This document shows, one piece after another, positions 9,417-20,170 of a stretch of 64,000 nt of DNA (the first letter of the stretch is position 1; each line of letters starts with the position of its first letter). The translations under genes and the position numbers were made by a program. The notes under the pieces were generated by a model. That model worked only from the letters and a program-made list of their open reading frames with translations. It was not told where the DNA came from and searched no databases. This DNA comes from AP-15 sp963818695 (GTDB taxonomy: Bacteria; Pseudomonadota; Alphaproteobacteria; ATCC43930; CGMCC-115725). Where the stretch lies: the NCBI GenBank assembly GCA_963818695.1, contig CAWFTG010000001.1, positions 1 to 64,000 on the forward strand. Reading direction: 5' to 3'.

Positions 9417-9990
9417 TTACCGGCCCGGAAAGGTGGCGACCAGACCGTTGTCCGACAGCATCACGCGGACGCGCTCGCCATTTTTCATCGCGTCCGCCAC
9501 CCAGCCGCGCATCGGTGTCACGTCCTGCAGGTTGCTGTATCCATAACGGGACAACTCCTGCTGCGCCTGCTGCTGGGTCGCATTCAGCCCGTTGCCGTTG
9601 CCGGCCTGGGAACTGGATTGACCCGTGAATCGCTGCGAACTGTTGCCCTGCATGCTCTGGTTCGCATTGGGCATCACAACCTCGGTCATTTGATCGGGAC
9701 TGAGCAGCATCACAATGTGCGAGCCGTCGGGTGCCTGCGCGCGGACCGCGAAAGTTTCGGGGACGACGCGGATGTCCTTGAAACCGGACTGCTCGAGCGA
9801 CTGACGGATCTTTTGCTGAGTGTCGGCCGATACGCTCGCACCGGGTGAGGACTGGCCCCCCGCCGATTGCGCGCCGGGCGTCATGTTGTTCGGAGTTCCC
9901 GGGATTCGAGCTGGAAGTCTGAGCCCAGGCGGCGGATCCACCCATCAACAAAAGCACGCTTGCGAGAGCGGCAGATTTTAAACCTAACAT
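9417..9990 (-). CDS. Paralogous secreted protein with conserved C-terminal module (one frameshift)
   Basis: From ATG 9990 the product starts MLGLKSAALASVLLLMGGSAAWAQ, a signal peptide. The frame then breaks at about 9899 inside a GGG run. With one G removed it continues NPGTPNNMTPGAQSAGG, passes a first conserved segment (QKIRQSLEQSGFKDIRVVPETFAVRAQ) and ends with a tail (QQELSRYGYSNLQDVTPMRGW through DNGLVATFPGR) shared with the neighbour at 8859-9359. The two copies of the roughly 45-residue module in this protein suggest a duplicated fold. Periplasmic; function unknown. Confidence 0.7.
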
Positions 9991-10292
9991 AGTTTGAAAC
10001 TCCGTAATATTTGAGATCGAGCGTTGCTCAGTGCGGCGACGCTGCACTCAAAACGGGCTCGCCCTGAAAAAGTTCGCAATTCTTTTCAAAAATCCAACTG
10101 CTACGGTACGTTTGTCATTTGGATCAAATTCAAACAAGAGAACTATGCGAGCGTGTTCCCGCCGGCTGAGCGAGGGACCCGCCCGACGTCCGATGTCGCT
10201 GGCGGGTCAGCCTGGTGGTGCGCCTTTGGGGTCGGTGCGGTCGAGGCGGCCCCCGTCAGGTGGAATCTTGGGGGCCCGCAGATTGTAGCTCC

Positions 10293-11069
10293 TCACGAAA
10301 GAGGTCGGCCTCTGCGGGCGATGAATTCCGGGAAGGCCTCCTCCGCCTTGGCGCCTCTGACGACGTGCGTCGTGTAATGCCGCTCCTTGGCCCATTGCTG
10401 TTCGAGGTTCTGCCCCATCTGCTCGAGCAGCAATGCCTTGATGCCCATCACCGAGGCGCGGTTATTGCCGGCGATCATGCGGGCAAGCTCCATCGTCTTG
10501 GTGCGCAATTGCTCGCGCGGGACCAGATGGTTCAATAGACCGATGCGGTAGGCTTCCTCGGCTTCGACGACGCGCGCGGAGAACAATAGCTCCTTGGCGA
10601 TCGGCCAGCCGACCTGGTTGGGCAGGGTCCATGTGCTGTTGATCCGGCCATAGGCAGCCGCGAGAAAGCGAAACCGGGTGTCCTCGCAGCCGACCCGCAT
10701 ATCGAGCGAGGAGGCGAGCACTGCCGCGCCGCCATAGGCAAGTCCGTTGATCATCCCGATCGTCGGCTTTGCGGACGCGGCAATTTCATAGTTGCCGCGG
10801 CGCGGCGGGCGGTGCGCGTCCAACTCCTCCTCAGCGTAGCGGCGATCATCCTCGCGCTGCTCGTGAATGTCGCCCCCGGCTGAAAATGCGCGCTCCCCGG
10901 CGCCGGTGATGACGATGCAGCCGATCGCCTCGTCGGCATCCATGCGCTTCACCGCGTCGTGCAATTCGCTCGACAGCTGCCGGTTCATCGCGTTGAGCTT
11001 GTCCGGACGATTGAGCGTCACGATCCCGACGCCATCTTCCGCCTCGATCAGGATATGCTCGTAAGTCAT
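10293..11069 (-). CDS. Enoyl-CoA hydratase/isomerase family protein
   Basis: Crotonase-fold enzyme of 258 aa acting on a CoA thioester, cytosolic. VGIVTLNRPDKLNAMN is the family entry motif. AFSAGGDIHEQ forms the first oxyanion-hole loop and INGLAYGGAAVLASSLDMRV the second. The second loop lacks the usual catalytic glutamates of hydratases in an obvious place, so isomerase, hydrolase or dehydratase activity is equally possible. ATG 11069 (MTYEHIL) follows GGAGGCAAGA and is chosen over the ATG 12 bases upstream. Confidence 0.85.
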   Translation of the reverse strand: MTYEHILIEAEDGVGIVTLNRPDKLNAMNRQLSSELHDAVKRMDADEAIGCIVITGAGERAFSAGGDIHEQREDDRRYAEEELDAHRPPRRGNYEIAASAKPTIGMINGLAYGGAAVLASSLDMRVGCEDTRFRFLAAAYGRINSTWTLPNQVGWPIAKELLFSARVVEAEEAYRIGLLNHLVPREQLRTKTMELARMIAGNNRASVMGIKALLLEQMGQNLEQQWAKERHYTTHVVRGAKAEEAFPEFIARRGRPLS

Positions 11070-11169
11070 TCTTGCCTCCATTCACGATCCGCCACCGCGA
11101 TACCCTACGCGCGCGTGGTCACCTCGTCACCGCTGGACAAGGTCGCGCCGCCTGATTAACTCTCGATCG

Positions 11170-12630
<1,461 letters not shown>

Positions 12631-12847
12631 CACGGGCGAGATCGAACGTCGCGCGCTCGAAGCATTGGCGCTTGAAGAATACAAGCTCGGTCATCTGACT
12701 AAGCCCGAGTTGCGGCAACTACTCGGCTTCGGCACGCGCGCCAAGCTCGACGAGTTTCTGAAGGCGCATGACGTATTCGAGCCGTACACGCTCGACGAGC
12801 TCGAACGCGAGCGCCGCGAGCTGGAACGGCTGGGCTTCTGAGCGCGC

Positions 12848-13341
12848 ATGCGGCTTGTCGTCGCCGATACCGGTCCGCTCAACTATCTGTGCTGATCGAC
12901 GCAATCGAATTACTGCCGGAACTGTTCGAAAAGGTGTTCGCACCCGAGGCCGTAAGGGCCGAGCTCCTGGACCAGGACGCGCCGGTGGTCGTGCGCGCCT
13001 GGGCGGCACAGCCGCCGGGATGGCTCGAGGTGCGGACCGTTTCCTCGGGCATTGATGATCCGGCGTGGCGCGCACTCGACATTGGCGAACGCGAAGCTCT
13101 CGCCCTTGCGCGCACGCTTGGCGCTGAGTTGGTCCTGATGGATGATCGCGCCGGCGTCGTCGTCGCCCGGCAACTGGGCTTGGTGGCGACCGGCACTTTG
13201 GGTGTGTTGGACCTGGGTGCGCGGCGCGGGATGATTGACCTCCCGGATGCTTTCACCCGACTGAAGGCGACGAGCTTCCGTTACCGGCCGGAAATCATGG
13301 ATGCTTTGCTGGCGCAGCACGCCAGACGCGGCCGACAGTGA
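12848..13341 (+). pseudogene. DUF3368 PIN-like toxin, frameshifted after codon 15 (TA module 1)
   Basis: ATG 12848 reads MRLVVADTGPLNYL, the usual DUF3368 start with its first metal-binding Asp, then hits TGA at once. One missing G at about 12889 explains this: restoring it gives NYLVLIDAIELLPELFEKVF and the remaining 150 codons (DIGEREALALARTLGAELVLMDDRAG). As written only a product starting at GTG 12889 could be made, lacking the first catalytic Asp, so the nuclease should be inactive. Whether the indel is real or a consensus error is open. Confidence 0.78.
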
Positions 13342-13354
13342 GGAGCGTCGCACT

Positions 13355-13637
<283 letters not shown>

Positions 13638-13757
13638 CGCGCACGACCGTCCCGATCCGCATTTCTGCCCAGCAAGCCTGACCCCGGGGATCCGGGCGTT
13701 TCGGAGCCACGCCGTTCCACCTGCAGCAGCTTGCATCCTCGCTTCGCTGGGACGCCT

Positions 13758-14174
13758 TCAGGGGGCGTTGACCTGAAGCGGTTGCCCTTTTCCGGCATAT
13801 TGGAAACCCAGAGCCCTGGCAGGCTCGGTCGTGCTTGCGTTCCTGAAGTTGTGGACTGCGTTGGGCATTTCCGCAAAAGCTTCGCCCGTCTTGAACGTTT
13901 GCGGCGGCTTGCCGTCCATTTCCAGGACCACGGCACCTTCCAGCACATAAACAAACCGTGGCGTCGGATGAGAGTGACGGCCGGTCGCCGCGCCCGGCGC
14001 GATGCCAGCAACCCAAACATGCATTTCCTTGTCGCCGAGATCAGCCAGACCTGTCACAAGAAGATCGGTGCGCTTCAACGCCGGTTGCTGGGCGTCGCTG
14101 ATCGGGATGCCAATCAGAAACAGCGCTATAGCGGCGATCACGCCGGAAAGAGGGAAGATCAAGGTTTGCTTCAC
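13758..14174 (-). CDS. Exported cupin-domain protein
   Basis: 138 aa. The signal peptide/anchor MKQTLIFPLSGVIAAIALFLIGIPISDAQ is followed by a single cupin barrel: metal-binding residues in GRHSHPTPRFVYVLEGAVVLEMDG and the second motif in GEAFAEMPNAVHNFRN. Such small periplasmic cupins bind a metal ion, but the ligand or reaction cannot be told. It lies between asnS fragments B and C with the divergent AraC/TPR gene, forming one cargo unit of the array. The upstream 14175-14429 gap must hold both promoters. Confidence 0.85.
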   Translation of the reverse strand: MKQTLIFPLSGVIAAIALFLIGIPISDAQQPALKRTDLLVTGLADLGDKEMHVWVAGIAPGAATGRHSHPTPRFVYVLEGAVVLEMDGKPPQTFKTGEAFAEMPNAVHNFRNASTTEPARALGFQYAGKGQPLQVNAP

Positions 14175-14429
14175 GGTCGTCTCCTGCTTTCTCCAGGTTG
14201 CTCACCGGCACGCGTGCGGTTTGCGCGTCCGGCCGTGGCCGAATAGTGCGTCAGGCAAAGCGCCACCTGATATCCGCTTTCGGCCCGAATATCCGTGAAC
14301 GGCCCAATTCTTCCGAGCGAGTCAGATTTCCGCTAAATTGGTGGCGCCGGCCAGCCCTCGTGCCAATCGCCGTGTCTCGCGTATGAACCGCGCGGACGAG
14401 CGATACGAGGTCGCCAGGAGTCAGGACCC

Positions 14430-16070
14430 ATGAGCTCATCGGATGATCCCAATCGCCGTCGGATAGCGCGAAGCCAGCCGATCCCTCACGATCTCAAGAA
14501 GGCGATTGACCTCATCCGGGGGGACCTCGACCGGAAGATCTCGGTAGCCGACCTCGTCGCCCATTGCGGCGTCCCCGAGCGAACATTGCGCAAGCATTTT
14601 CACATGTTCATGGGCGTTTCTCCGCTCGCGTTCTGGCGACGGTGTCGCTTGGCCGCGGTACGGGAAGACTTGCTTAAGGGCGCGGACGGCGGCTCCGTTA
14701 CGGATCTCGCCGCACGTTTCGGCTTCCGTCATTTCGGAAGATTTTCGCAGCAATATCGTCGCTGCTTTGGCGAAACTCCGTCTGCGACACTGCAGCGAAG
14801 TCGCGTCGTTCGACACCGACGGATCGAGCGAATCCACGATGAACGCCCCGATGGCGCAGGCGGTGTGGCTGTTGGCGCGCGTAGGTCGCTGGAGAGACCT
14901 TCGATTGCCGTCCTGCCGTGTCAGGTTTCTGCCGCCCAGCCAGATTGTCGATTTTTCGCAGACTATGTGACTGAAGGAATCGCCACTGCATTGTGTCGCG
15001 TGCGTTCCCTTTCGGTAATGGTTCCGAGGTCGTCGCGAAATGTCGGGTCGCTGGACCCGAAGCGGCTCTCTCGGGAACTTGGCGCACGCTACTTTGTAAC
15101 CGGCAGGATCGCACAGAGCAGTAATCGCGTGCGCGTCATTATTCGTCTACTCGATGCCGCCACGGAGTTTCATGTGTGGGGGGACACCTACGACGGTGAG
15201 ATTAGCGATCTGTTCGCACTGCAAGATCGGATCACTGAAGGCGTAATGCGCGCTGTGCTGCCTCAGATTCGGGGCTCCGAAATCGAGCGCGCGCAACGCA
15301 AGCAACCGCAGGACCTCGACGCTTTCGGTCTTACGATGCGAGCTTTTCCTTACGTGTTCGCGACCTATCCTGAGGCTGCGAAGCAGGCGCTCGATTTGTT
15401 AAACCGCGCAATGGAAATCGACCCCGACTACGCTCCTGCAACTGCATTCGCCGCCTACTGCCATGCGCAATTGGTTCTATACAATGGCACACATTCACCG
15501 AACCGGGAGCGGGCGCGGGCGCTCCTGCTCAGCGACCGTGCGGGCATTCTCGACCAAGACGATCCCTTGGTTCTGACCGCTCGGTGTGCCGTGCACACGA
15601 TGGCTGGGCAGTTGGATCATGCCGGCGCCCTGATCGCCCGGGTCCTTGCGCTCGATCCGACTTTCGTCTGGGGCTGGGAACGCAGCGGCTGGGTAAATAC
15701 ATATCTAGGTAAGCCCGACGCCGCCATTCAGCATTTCAACGAGGCGACGCAACTCAACTCGCAGCTACCAAACGCAACTCGCTTGATCGGTATCGGATGT
15801 GCTCATTTTGATGCGGGTCGTTATGAGCAAGCGGCGTTGTGGAAGGAAAAGGCGTTGCGGGAACATCCCGGCACCACGTGGATCAACCGGACCCTATCGG
15901 TTTCCTACGCCCGCCTCGGCGAGCGGCTGGCCGCACTTGATTCGCTTGACGCCCTCCGCCGCTATTCCCCCGATTTGACGATCGAGAAGATCCTCGCCTC
16001 TGTTCCCTTTACGCAGGACTTTCTCGATAGGGTCGCCGAAGGGCTGAACGACCTCGGCGTTCTCGCCTGA
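14430..16070 (+). CDS. AraC-type HTH regulator fused to a TolB-like domain and TPR repeats
   Basis: 546 aa. Residues about 20-122 form an AraC/XylS double HTH (KISVADLVAHCGVPERTLRKHF, then SVTDLAARFGFRHFGRFSQQYRRCFG). Residues about 160-285 are the TolB-like N-terminal module found in CadC/adenylate-cyclase-type proteins (SIAVLPCQ, FADYVTEGIATALCRV, GARYFVTGRIAQSSNRVRVIIRLLDA). The rest is TPR (MEIDPDYAPATAFAAYCHAQ and similar). No membrane segment is seen, so it is a cytosolic one-component regulator. Usually this layout has an OmpR-type HTH; the AraC head is less common. Likely target is the divergent cupin gene, by position only. Confidence 0.85.
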   Translation: MSSSDDPNRRRIARSQPIPHDLKKAIDLIRGDLDRKISVADLVAHCGVPERTLRKHFHMFMGVSPLAFWRRCRLAAVREDLLKGADGGSVTDLAARFGFRHFGRFSQQYRRCFGETPSATLQRSRVVRHRRIERIHDERPDGAGGVAVGARRSLERPSIAVLPCQVSAAQPDCRFFADYVTEGIATALCRVRSLSVMVPRSSRNVGSLDPKRLSRELGARYFVTGRIAQSSNRVRVIIRLLDAATEFHVWGDTYDGEISDLFALQDRITEGVMRAVLPQIRGSEIERAQRKQPQDLDAFGLTMRAFPYVFATYPEAAKQALDLLNRAMEIDPDYAPATAFAAYCHAQLVLYNGTHSPNRERARALLLSDRAGILDQDDPLVLTARCAVHTMAGQLDHAGALIARVLALDPTFVWGWERSGWVNTYLGKPDAAIQHFNEATQLNSQLPNATRLIGIGCAHFDAGRYEQAALWKEKALREHPGTTWINRTLSVSYARLGERLAALDSLDALRRYSPDLTIEKILASVPFTQDFLDRVAEGLNDLGVLA

Positions 16071-16108
16071 TCCAAAGGCGCGAATGGGCGCCAGAGGTCG
16101 CGAGCAGT

Positions 16109-16678
<570 letters not shown>

Positions 16679-16741
16679 AACGGCCGGATCGAGACCGGTT
16701 TGGTGGGCTGCGGCGGGTGAAGCGGGTCGCGGTGGCCGGGC

Positions 16742-17152
16742 TCAGTCAGGGGCGATCAACGACAGCCTCGGAAAGTAGCTGCGATAACGCGCAGCATCGC
16801 GGGTCAGCAGGCGATACCCGGCAACCGCCGCGTGGGCGCCGATAAAAAAGTCCGGAAGCGGTGATCGCTTTGTTCCCCCTCGTTGCCGGTAAGCGAGAAA
16901 ACACTTGCCCGCGAGGAAGGCGGCGTCATAAGGGATTGCTTCGCGGTCCAGCATTGCTTTCGGCAGCGCCGCCTCCAGGTCCTCGATACGCGAATAGCGA
17001 ATTGAGACCTCGGCGTAAATGATCGGGTTGATCACGAGGCGAAACCGATCGGCCGCCTTTTTGACAGCCTCGGCCGACCACGAAAGCCAGCGCGTGTCCT
17101 CCGTCATCAGGTCGAGCAGGACGTTGCTGTCGACCATTATGGCGGCCATCAT
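16742..17152 (-). CDS. VapC-type PIN ribonuclease toxin (TA module 2)
   Basis: 136 aa PIN domain with all four acidic residues in place: VDSNVLLD, IIYAEVSI, LPDFFIGAHA and LTRDAARY. VapC toxins cut specific RNAs, often initiator tRNA or 23S rRNA; the target is not predictable here. The ATG overlaps the stop of the AbrB-type antitoxin gene (ATGA at 17149-17152), a standard TA arrangement. The module points opposite to asnS and lies between asnS fragments C and D. Confidence 0.88.
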   Translation of the reverse strand: MMAAIMVDSNVLLDLMTEDTRWLSWSAEAVKKAADRFRLVINPIIYAEVSIRYSRIEDLEAALPKAMLDREAIPYDAAFLAGKCFLAYRQRGGTKRSPLPDFFIGAHAAVAGYRLLTRDAARYRSYFPRLSLIAPD

Positions 17153-17382
17153 TCATCGCGGGTCAGAGCCATGATGGCGTCGGTGCTCATGGCGATATCG
17201 CCGCGTCCCCGCAAGTGAGCGACCAGGCGGGCGCCTCGGCCGGGTTTGCCGCGGGCAGCGGCCCGGATGATTCGCACCACTTTGCCGTCGAATTCGAAAT
17301 CCACCTCGGTGTGCGGCAGAAGGCCGGCCCGCTCGCGGATGTCGGCCGGTATGGTTACCTGTCCCTTCGATGTGATTCTCAT
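17149..17382 (-). CDS. AbrB/MazE-type VapB antitoxin (TA module 2)
   Basis: 77 aa. The SpoVT/AbrB swapped-hairpin fold is clear in MRITSKGQVTIPADIRERAGLLPHTEVDFEF, a DNA-binding dimer that should repress its own promoter. The C-terminus (MSTDAIMALTRDE) is the expected toxin-wrapping segment. The gene precedes and overlaps vapC. The region upstream (17383-17450) is AT-richer and likely holds the module promoter. Confidence 0.88.
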   Translation of the reverse strand: MRITSKGQVTIPADIRERAGLLPHTEVDFEFDGKVVRIIRAAARGKPGRGARLVAHLRGRGDIAMSTDAIMALTRDE

Positions 17383-17450
17383 CTGCGATCCTTACTCTAA
17401 CATGTAAGAATAGGAAACGTGTAGTCTCGACGCAAGGCTGGCACGGTCGA

Positions 17451-17985
17451 GGGCGGGTCGCTTTTGCGCAGGATTTCTTCGGCCGCAAGGCGTTCCTGAC
17501 GGTCTCGGGGCAGCTCAATGTCGAGGCGTACTGCCTGGCGCTGACGAAAGTCTACACGTTCGGGCCGACCTTCCGCGCCGAGAACTCGAACACCAGCCGC
17601 CACCTCGCCGAGTTCTGGATGATCGAGCCGGAGATCGCCTTCGCCGGCCTCTCGGACAATGCGGCATTGGCGGAAGCATTGCTGAAATGCACCCTCGCAG
17701 CGTTGCTGAACGAACGACAGGAAGACCTCGCCTTTTTCGACCAGCGCATCGAGAAAGGGATGGTCGCGAAACTCGAAGGCATGGTCGGCTCGGAATTCGT
17801 GCATATGGATTACGGCGAGGCGATCCAAGTGCTCGAGCGGGCGAACGAGAACTTCGAATTCCCCGTCAACTGGGGCATCGACCTGCAGTCGGAGCACGAG
17901 CGCGGTCATCGTGATGAACTACCCGAACGCGATCAAAGCCTTCTACATGCGGGTGAACGATGACGGCCGCACGGTCGCGACGTGG
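17451..17985 (+). pseudogene. asnS internal fragment D
   Basis: Matches asnS from the VDFAQDFFGREAFLTV region to RTVA. It keeps good codon-level similarity (FRAENSNTSRHLAEFWMIEPEIAFA) but lacks about 30 nt (the YLTEKYAKKP codons) after HER, which moves the frame, and it stops short of motif 3. It lies between TA modules 2 and 3. Confidence 0.85.
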
Positions 17986-18052
17986 TGGAGCGTGGCCCCC
18001 AGAGAGCTGCGATTCTGCGCCATTCCGCGAAGCAGCACTGGCGACGCTGCGA

Positions 18053-18490
18053 TCACTTGGCTCGTATTCCCATGCTCACCGGCAGGTCGAGAATCTTCCC
18101 GGCGTTGAGCAATGTCTTGTCGAGGCTATAGATCAGCGAAGCACGATGATTGTTGGCGACGGCTAGGTGGAGAGCGTCTCCGGCACGTAATCTGGTTTCG
18201 AACTGGCTGAGATACCGCTTGGCCAGCCCGAAATCGTCGGCATTCGGCAGAAGGACGGAAAAGGATTCGTGCACCATGGCCTCAAACCGGGCATCGGCCC
18301 GCGTAGCCGCTTGGGCGTCCAGTCCGCCCATGCGAACTTCCCGAGCGATCAGCGAGGAAAACTCGACCCGGGTCCAATGGCTGACGGCGAATTCCTCGGC
18401 GGGCAACTTTCGAACGAATGCGGCAATCTTGTCACTGGTCGCCTCGGGAATAACGAGCGGTGCGAGAAAACTCGTATCGAAATAAAGCAC
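18053..18490 (-). CDS. VapC-type PIN ribonuclease toxin (TA module 3)
   Basis: 145 aa PIN domain with its acidic set: MLYFDTSFLAPL, WTRVEFSS, RAGDALHLAVA and SLDKTLL. It differs strongly from the PIN protein at 16742-17152, so the two modules were gained separately. Translation follows the Phd-type antitoxin by 12 nt on the same strand. It is bounded by asnS fragments D and E. Confidence 0.88.
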   Translation of the reverse strand: MLYFDTSFLAPLVIPEATSDKIAAFVRKLPAEEFAVSHWTRVEFSSLIAREVRMGGLDAQAATRADARFEAMVHESFSVLLPNADDFGLAKRYLSQFETRLRAGDALHLAVANNHRASLIYSLDKTLLNAGKILDLPVSMGIRAK

Positions 18491-18502
18491 TCGGCTGCAG
18501 CC

Positions 18503-18742
18503 TTACAGCCCTTCGTCTCGCGCCTCGCGCAGCAATCCGGCGCTGGGTCCCCGCAGACGCGGCATCGTCGCGCGAAATGCGGCCAGCTCATTCAGCTTCA
18601 GCGGATGTTTTGGGCGCGAGACAGGATGAATATGGGCCACCGCACGGCCATGGCGGGTGATGATCACTTCTTCGCCCGCTTCCACCTTGTCCAACAATTC
18701 GCTCAGATGGGCCTTCGCCTGAACCAGATTGACCGTGACCAT
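18503..18742 (-). CDS. Phd/YefM-type antitoxin (TA module 3)
   Basis: 79 aa. MVTVNLVQAKAHLSELLDKVEAGEEVIITRHGRAVAHIHPV is the Phd/YefM N-terminal DNA-binding fold. The C-terminal part (GPSAGLLREARDEGL) should fold on the toxin. It lies directly upstream of the PIN gene and probably autoregulates the pair. Confidence 0.88.
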   Translation of the reverse strand: MVTVNLVQAKAHLSELLDKVEAGEEVIITRHGRAVAHIHPVSRPKHPLKLNELAAFRATMPRLRGPSAGLLREARDEGL

Positions 18743-19035
18743 AACCCGGCCCCGAGATGACCAGAATGCTGGTCATATTTAACCGCTTCACGCAGCATTG
18801 GCAAGAGGTCGGGGTCCCATAGGCCGATGCCGTAGACAGGATCTCGCCAACCTGCTGCGCACGCCGCTGGGCCAAGTGGATTTCACGCAGGATTTCTTCG
18901 GCCGCGAGGCGTTTCTGACGGTCTTGGAACAGCTCGACATCGAGGCCTACTGCCGGGCGCTGACCAAGGTCTACACTACATGCGCGTGAACGACGACGGC
19001 CGGACCGTCGCGGCGATGGACGTATTGGCGCCGGG

Positions 19036-19073
<38 letters not shown>

Positions 19074-19130
19074 GCTCGACCTATTGGACCGCAATATGGC
19101 CGAGCGCGGCATCGACCGCGAGCACTACGC

Positions 19131-19177
19131 CCCCCCCTTCCCTCCCCCCGCGAGCGGGGGAGGGTTAGGGTGGGGGT
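19131..19177. repeat. C/G-rich palindromic element in asnS fragment E
   Basis: A REP-like element with core CCTCCCCCCGCGAGCGGGGG and a TAGGGTGGGGG tail. It takes the place of the WYRD codons. A related element sits at the same asnS position in fragment F (19951-20005). Confidence 0.75.
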
Positions 19178-19223
19178 GATCTGCGCCGCTACGGCACGGT
19201 GCCGCATGCCGGCTTCGGCCTCG

Positions 19224-19242
19224 CCCCGGCTTTTCGCCGGGG
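19224..19242. repeat. Mini-palindrome in asnS fragment E
   Basis: CCCCGGC-TTTTC-GCCGGGG, same block and same asnS position as in fragments B and F, with one extra T in the loop. Confidence 0.7.
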
Positions 19243-19391
19243 GCACCCTCGCCTGCGTCACCGGCCTCGCCAAAGTCCGCGACGCCATCCCCTTCCCGCG
19301 CACGGCAGGAAACGCATTTTATCAGTGATCGCCTAGCTCCGATTGCTACCTCCTCCTTTCGCAGAGCCGGTGAAGCTCTTATCTTCAATGC

Positions 19392-19556
19392 ATGACCAAG
19401 CTCCTGGAACAGGCAATCGAAGCCGTGCGCCGGCTGCCTGCGGACGTCGATCCAGCCCATTTGGCCGCGGTGATCGAAGGGCTGGCGCAAGCAAAGCGAC
19501 GCGAATTTGCCACGGACAGCGAAGTCGAGGCTGCCTTCCGCCGCTTTGATCGGTGA
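19392..19556 (+). CDS. Short type II antitoxin of a RelE/ParE module (TA module 4)
   Basis: 54 aa, MTKLLEQAIEAVRRLPADVD to the tail AKRREFATDSEVEAAFRRFDR. This FATD-EV-AAFRRF tail is the one commonly found in small antitoxins encoded before RelE/ParE-family toxins; family members are usually about 75-85 aa, so the middle seems shortened by an in-frame loss. Its TGA overlaps the GTG start of the toxin remnant (GTGA, 19553-19556). Confidence 0.65.
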   Translation: MTKLLEQAIEAVRRLPADVDPAHLAAVIEGLAQAKRREFATDSEVEAAFRRFDR

Positions 19557-19844
19557 AGCTGCGGTTCACACCGCGTGCGATACGCGATCTTGCAGAATCG
19601 CCGAGTACCTGCGCACCCATAATCCGGCCTCAGCGCTCGCCGAGAGAGATGCAATCCTGCGCGCTCTTCACAATCTGACCCTGTTTCCGGAAATCGGTCG
19701 TTCGCAAAATACCGAAGGTGTCCGCAAACTCGTGACGCCAAATACCGCTAACTCGCCTATTACATGATCGACGATGACGCAGAGGAGATCGCGATCCTCA
19801 CAATTCAGCATCGCGCGCGTAGACGTGAATACCGCGACGTCTAA
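19553..19844 (+). pseudogene. RelE/ParE-family toxin remnant (TA module 4)
   Basis: GTG 19553 begins MKLRFTPRAIRDLAE, then a missing A at about 19596 shifts the frame. The next frame reads EYLRTHNPASALAERDAILRALHNLTLFPEIGR, the RelE/ParE core. A second missing base near 19741 and a TAA at 19749-19751 (TAT expected) follow before the end AYYMIDDDAEEIAILTIQHRARRREYRDV. Two indels plus a nonsense codon make a dead gene the best reading. Confidence 0.82.
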
Positions 19845-19950
19845 TTTCCGCGGAGAACGGCGACTGCAGCGGAGAACTCGAACACCAGCCGCCACCTCGC
19901 CGGACCACAATACGGCCGAGCGCGGCATCGACCGCGAGCAAGCACTACGC

Positions 19951-20005
19951 CCCACCCTTCCCTCCCCCGGGAGCGACCGGGAGCGGGGGAGGATTAGGGA
20001 GGGGG
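19951..20005. repeat. C/G-rich palindromic element in asnS fragment F
   Basis: Cores CCTTCCCTCCCCCGG and CGGGGGAGGATTAGGGAGGG. Inserted at the same asnS codons as the element in fragment E, with an internal CCGGGAGCG partial repeat. Confidence 0.72.
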
Positions 20006-20047
20006 TGCGCCGCTACGGCACGGTGCCGCATGCCGGCTTCGGCCTCG

Positions 20048-20065
20048 CCCCGGCTTTCGCCGGGG
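20048..20065. repeat. Mini-palindrome in asnS fragment F
   Basis: CCCCGGC-TTTC-GCCGGGG, identical to the block in fragment B and at the same asnS position. Confidence 0.72.
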
Positions 20066-20170
20066 GCACCCTCGCCTGCGTCACCGGCCTCGCCAACGTC
20101 CGCGACGCCATCCCCTTCCCATAAACCCCGGAAACGCTAGGCATTGACGCCTCTAAAGGAGCCGCCCCCG

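Larger units (their letters stand above)
19872..20147 (+). pseudogene. asnS fragment F (two parts joined, palindromes inserted)
   Basis: Begins GAGAACTCGAACACCAGCC (asnS motif 2), joins after about 35 nt to the NMAERGIDRE region, carries the C/G palindrome (19951-20005) and the mini-palindrome (20048-20065), and ends at the asnS 3' end (GNARH, TGA 20145-20147). It begins 28 nt after the TA module 4 toxin remnant and ends 23 nt before the transglutaminase gene. Confidence 0.82.

Noticed and set aside
10176..10208. Terminator hairpin GACCCGCC ... GGCGGGTC after the enoyl-CoA hydratase gene
   Set aside because: The stem is good but the loop is 17 nt and no T run follows on either strand, so a terminator call is not supported.
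17619..17963. asnS pieces as genuine small AsnS-like paralogues (also 16155-16523)
   Set aside because: They lack start signals, the anticodon-binding domain and motif 3, and end in frameshifts or stop codons.
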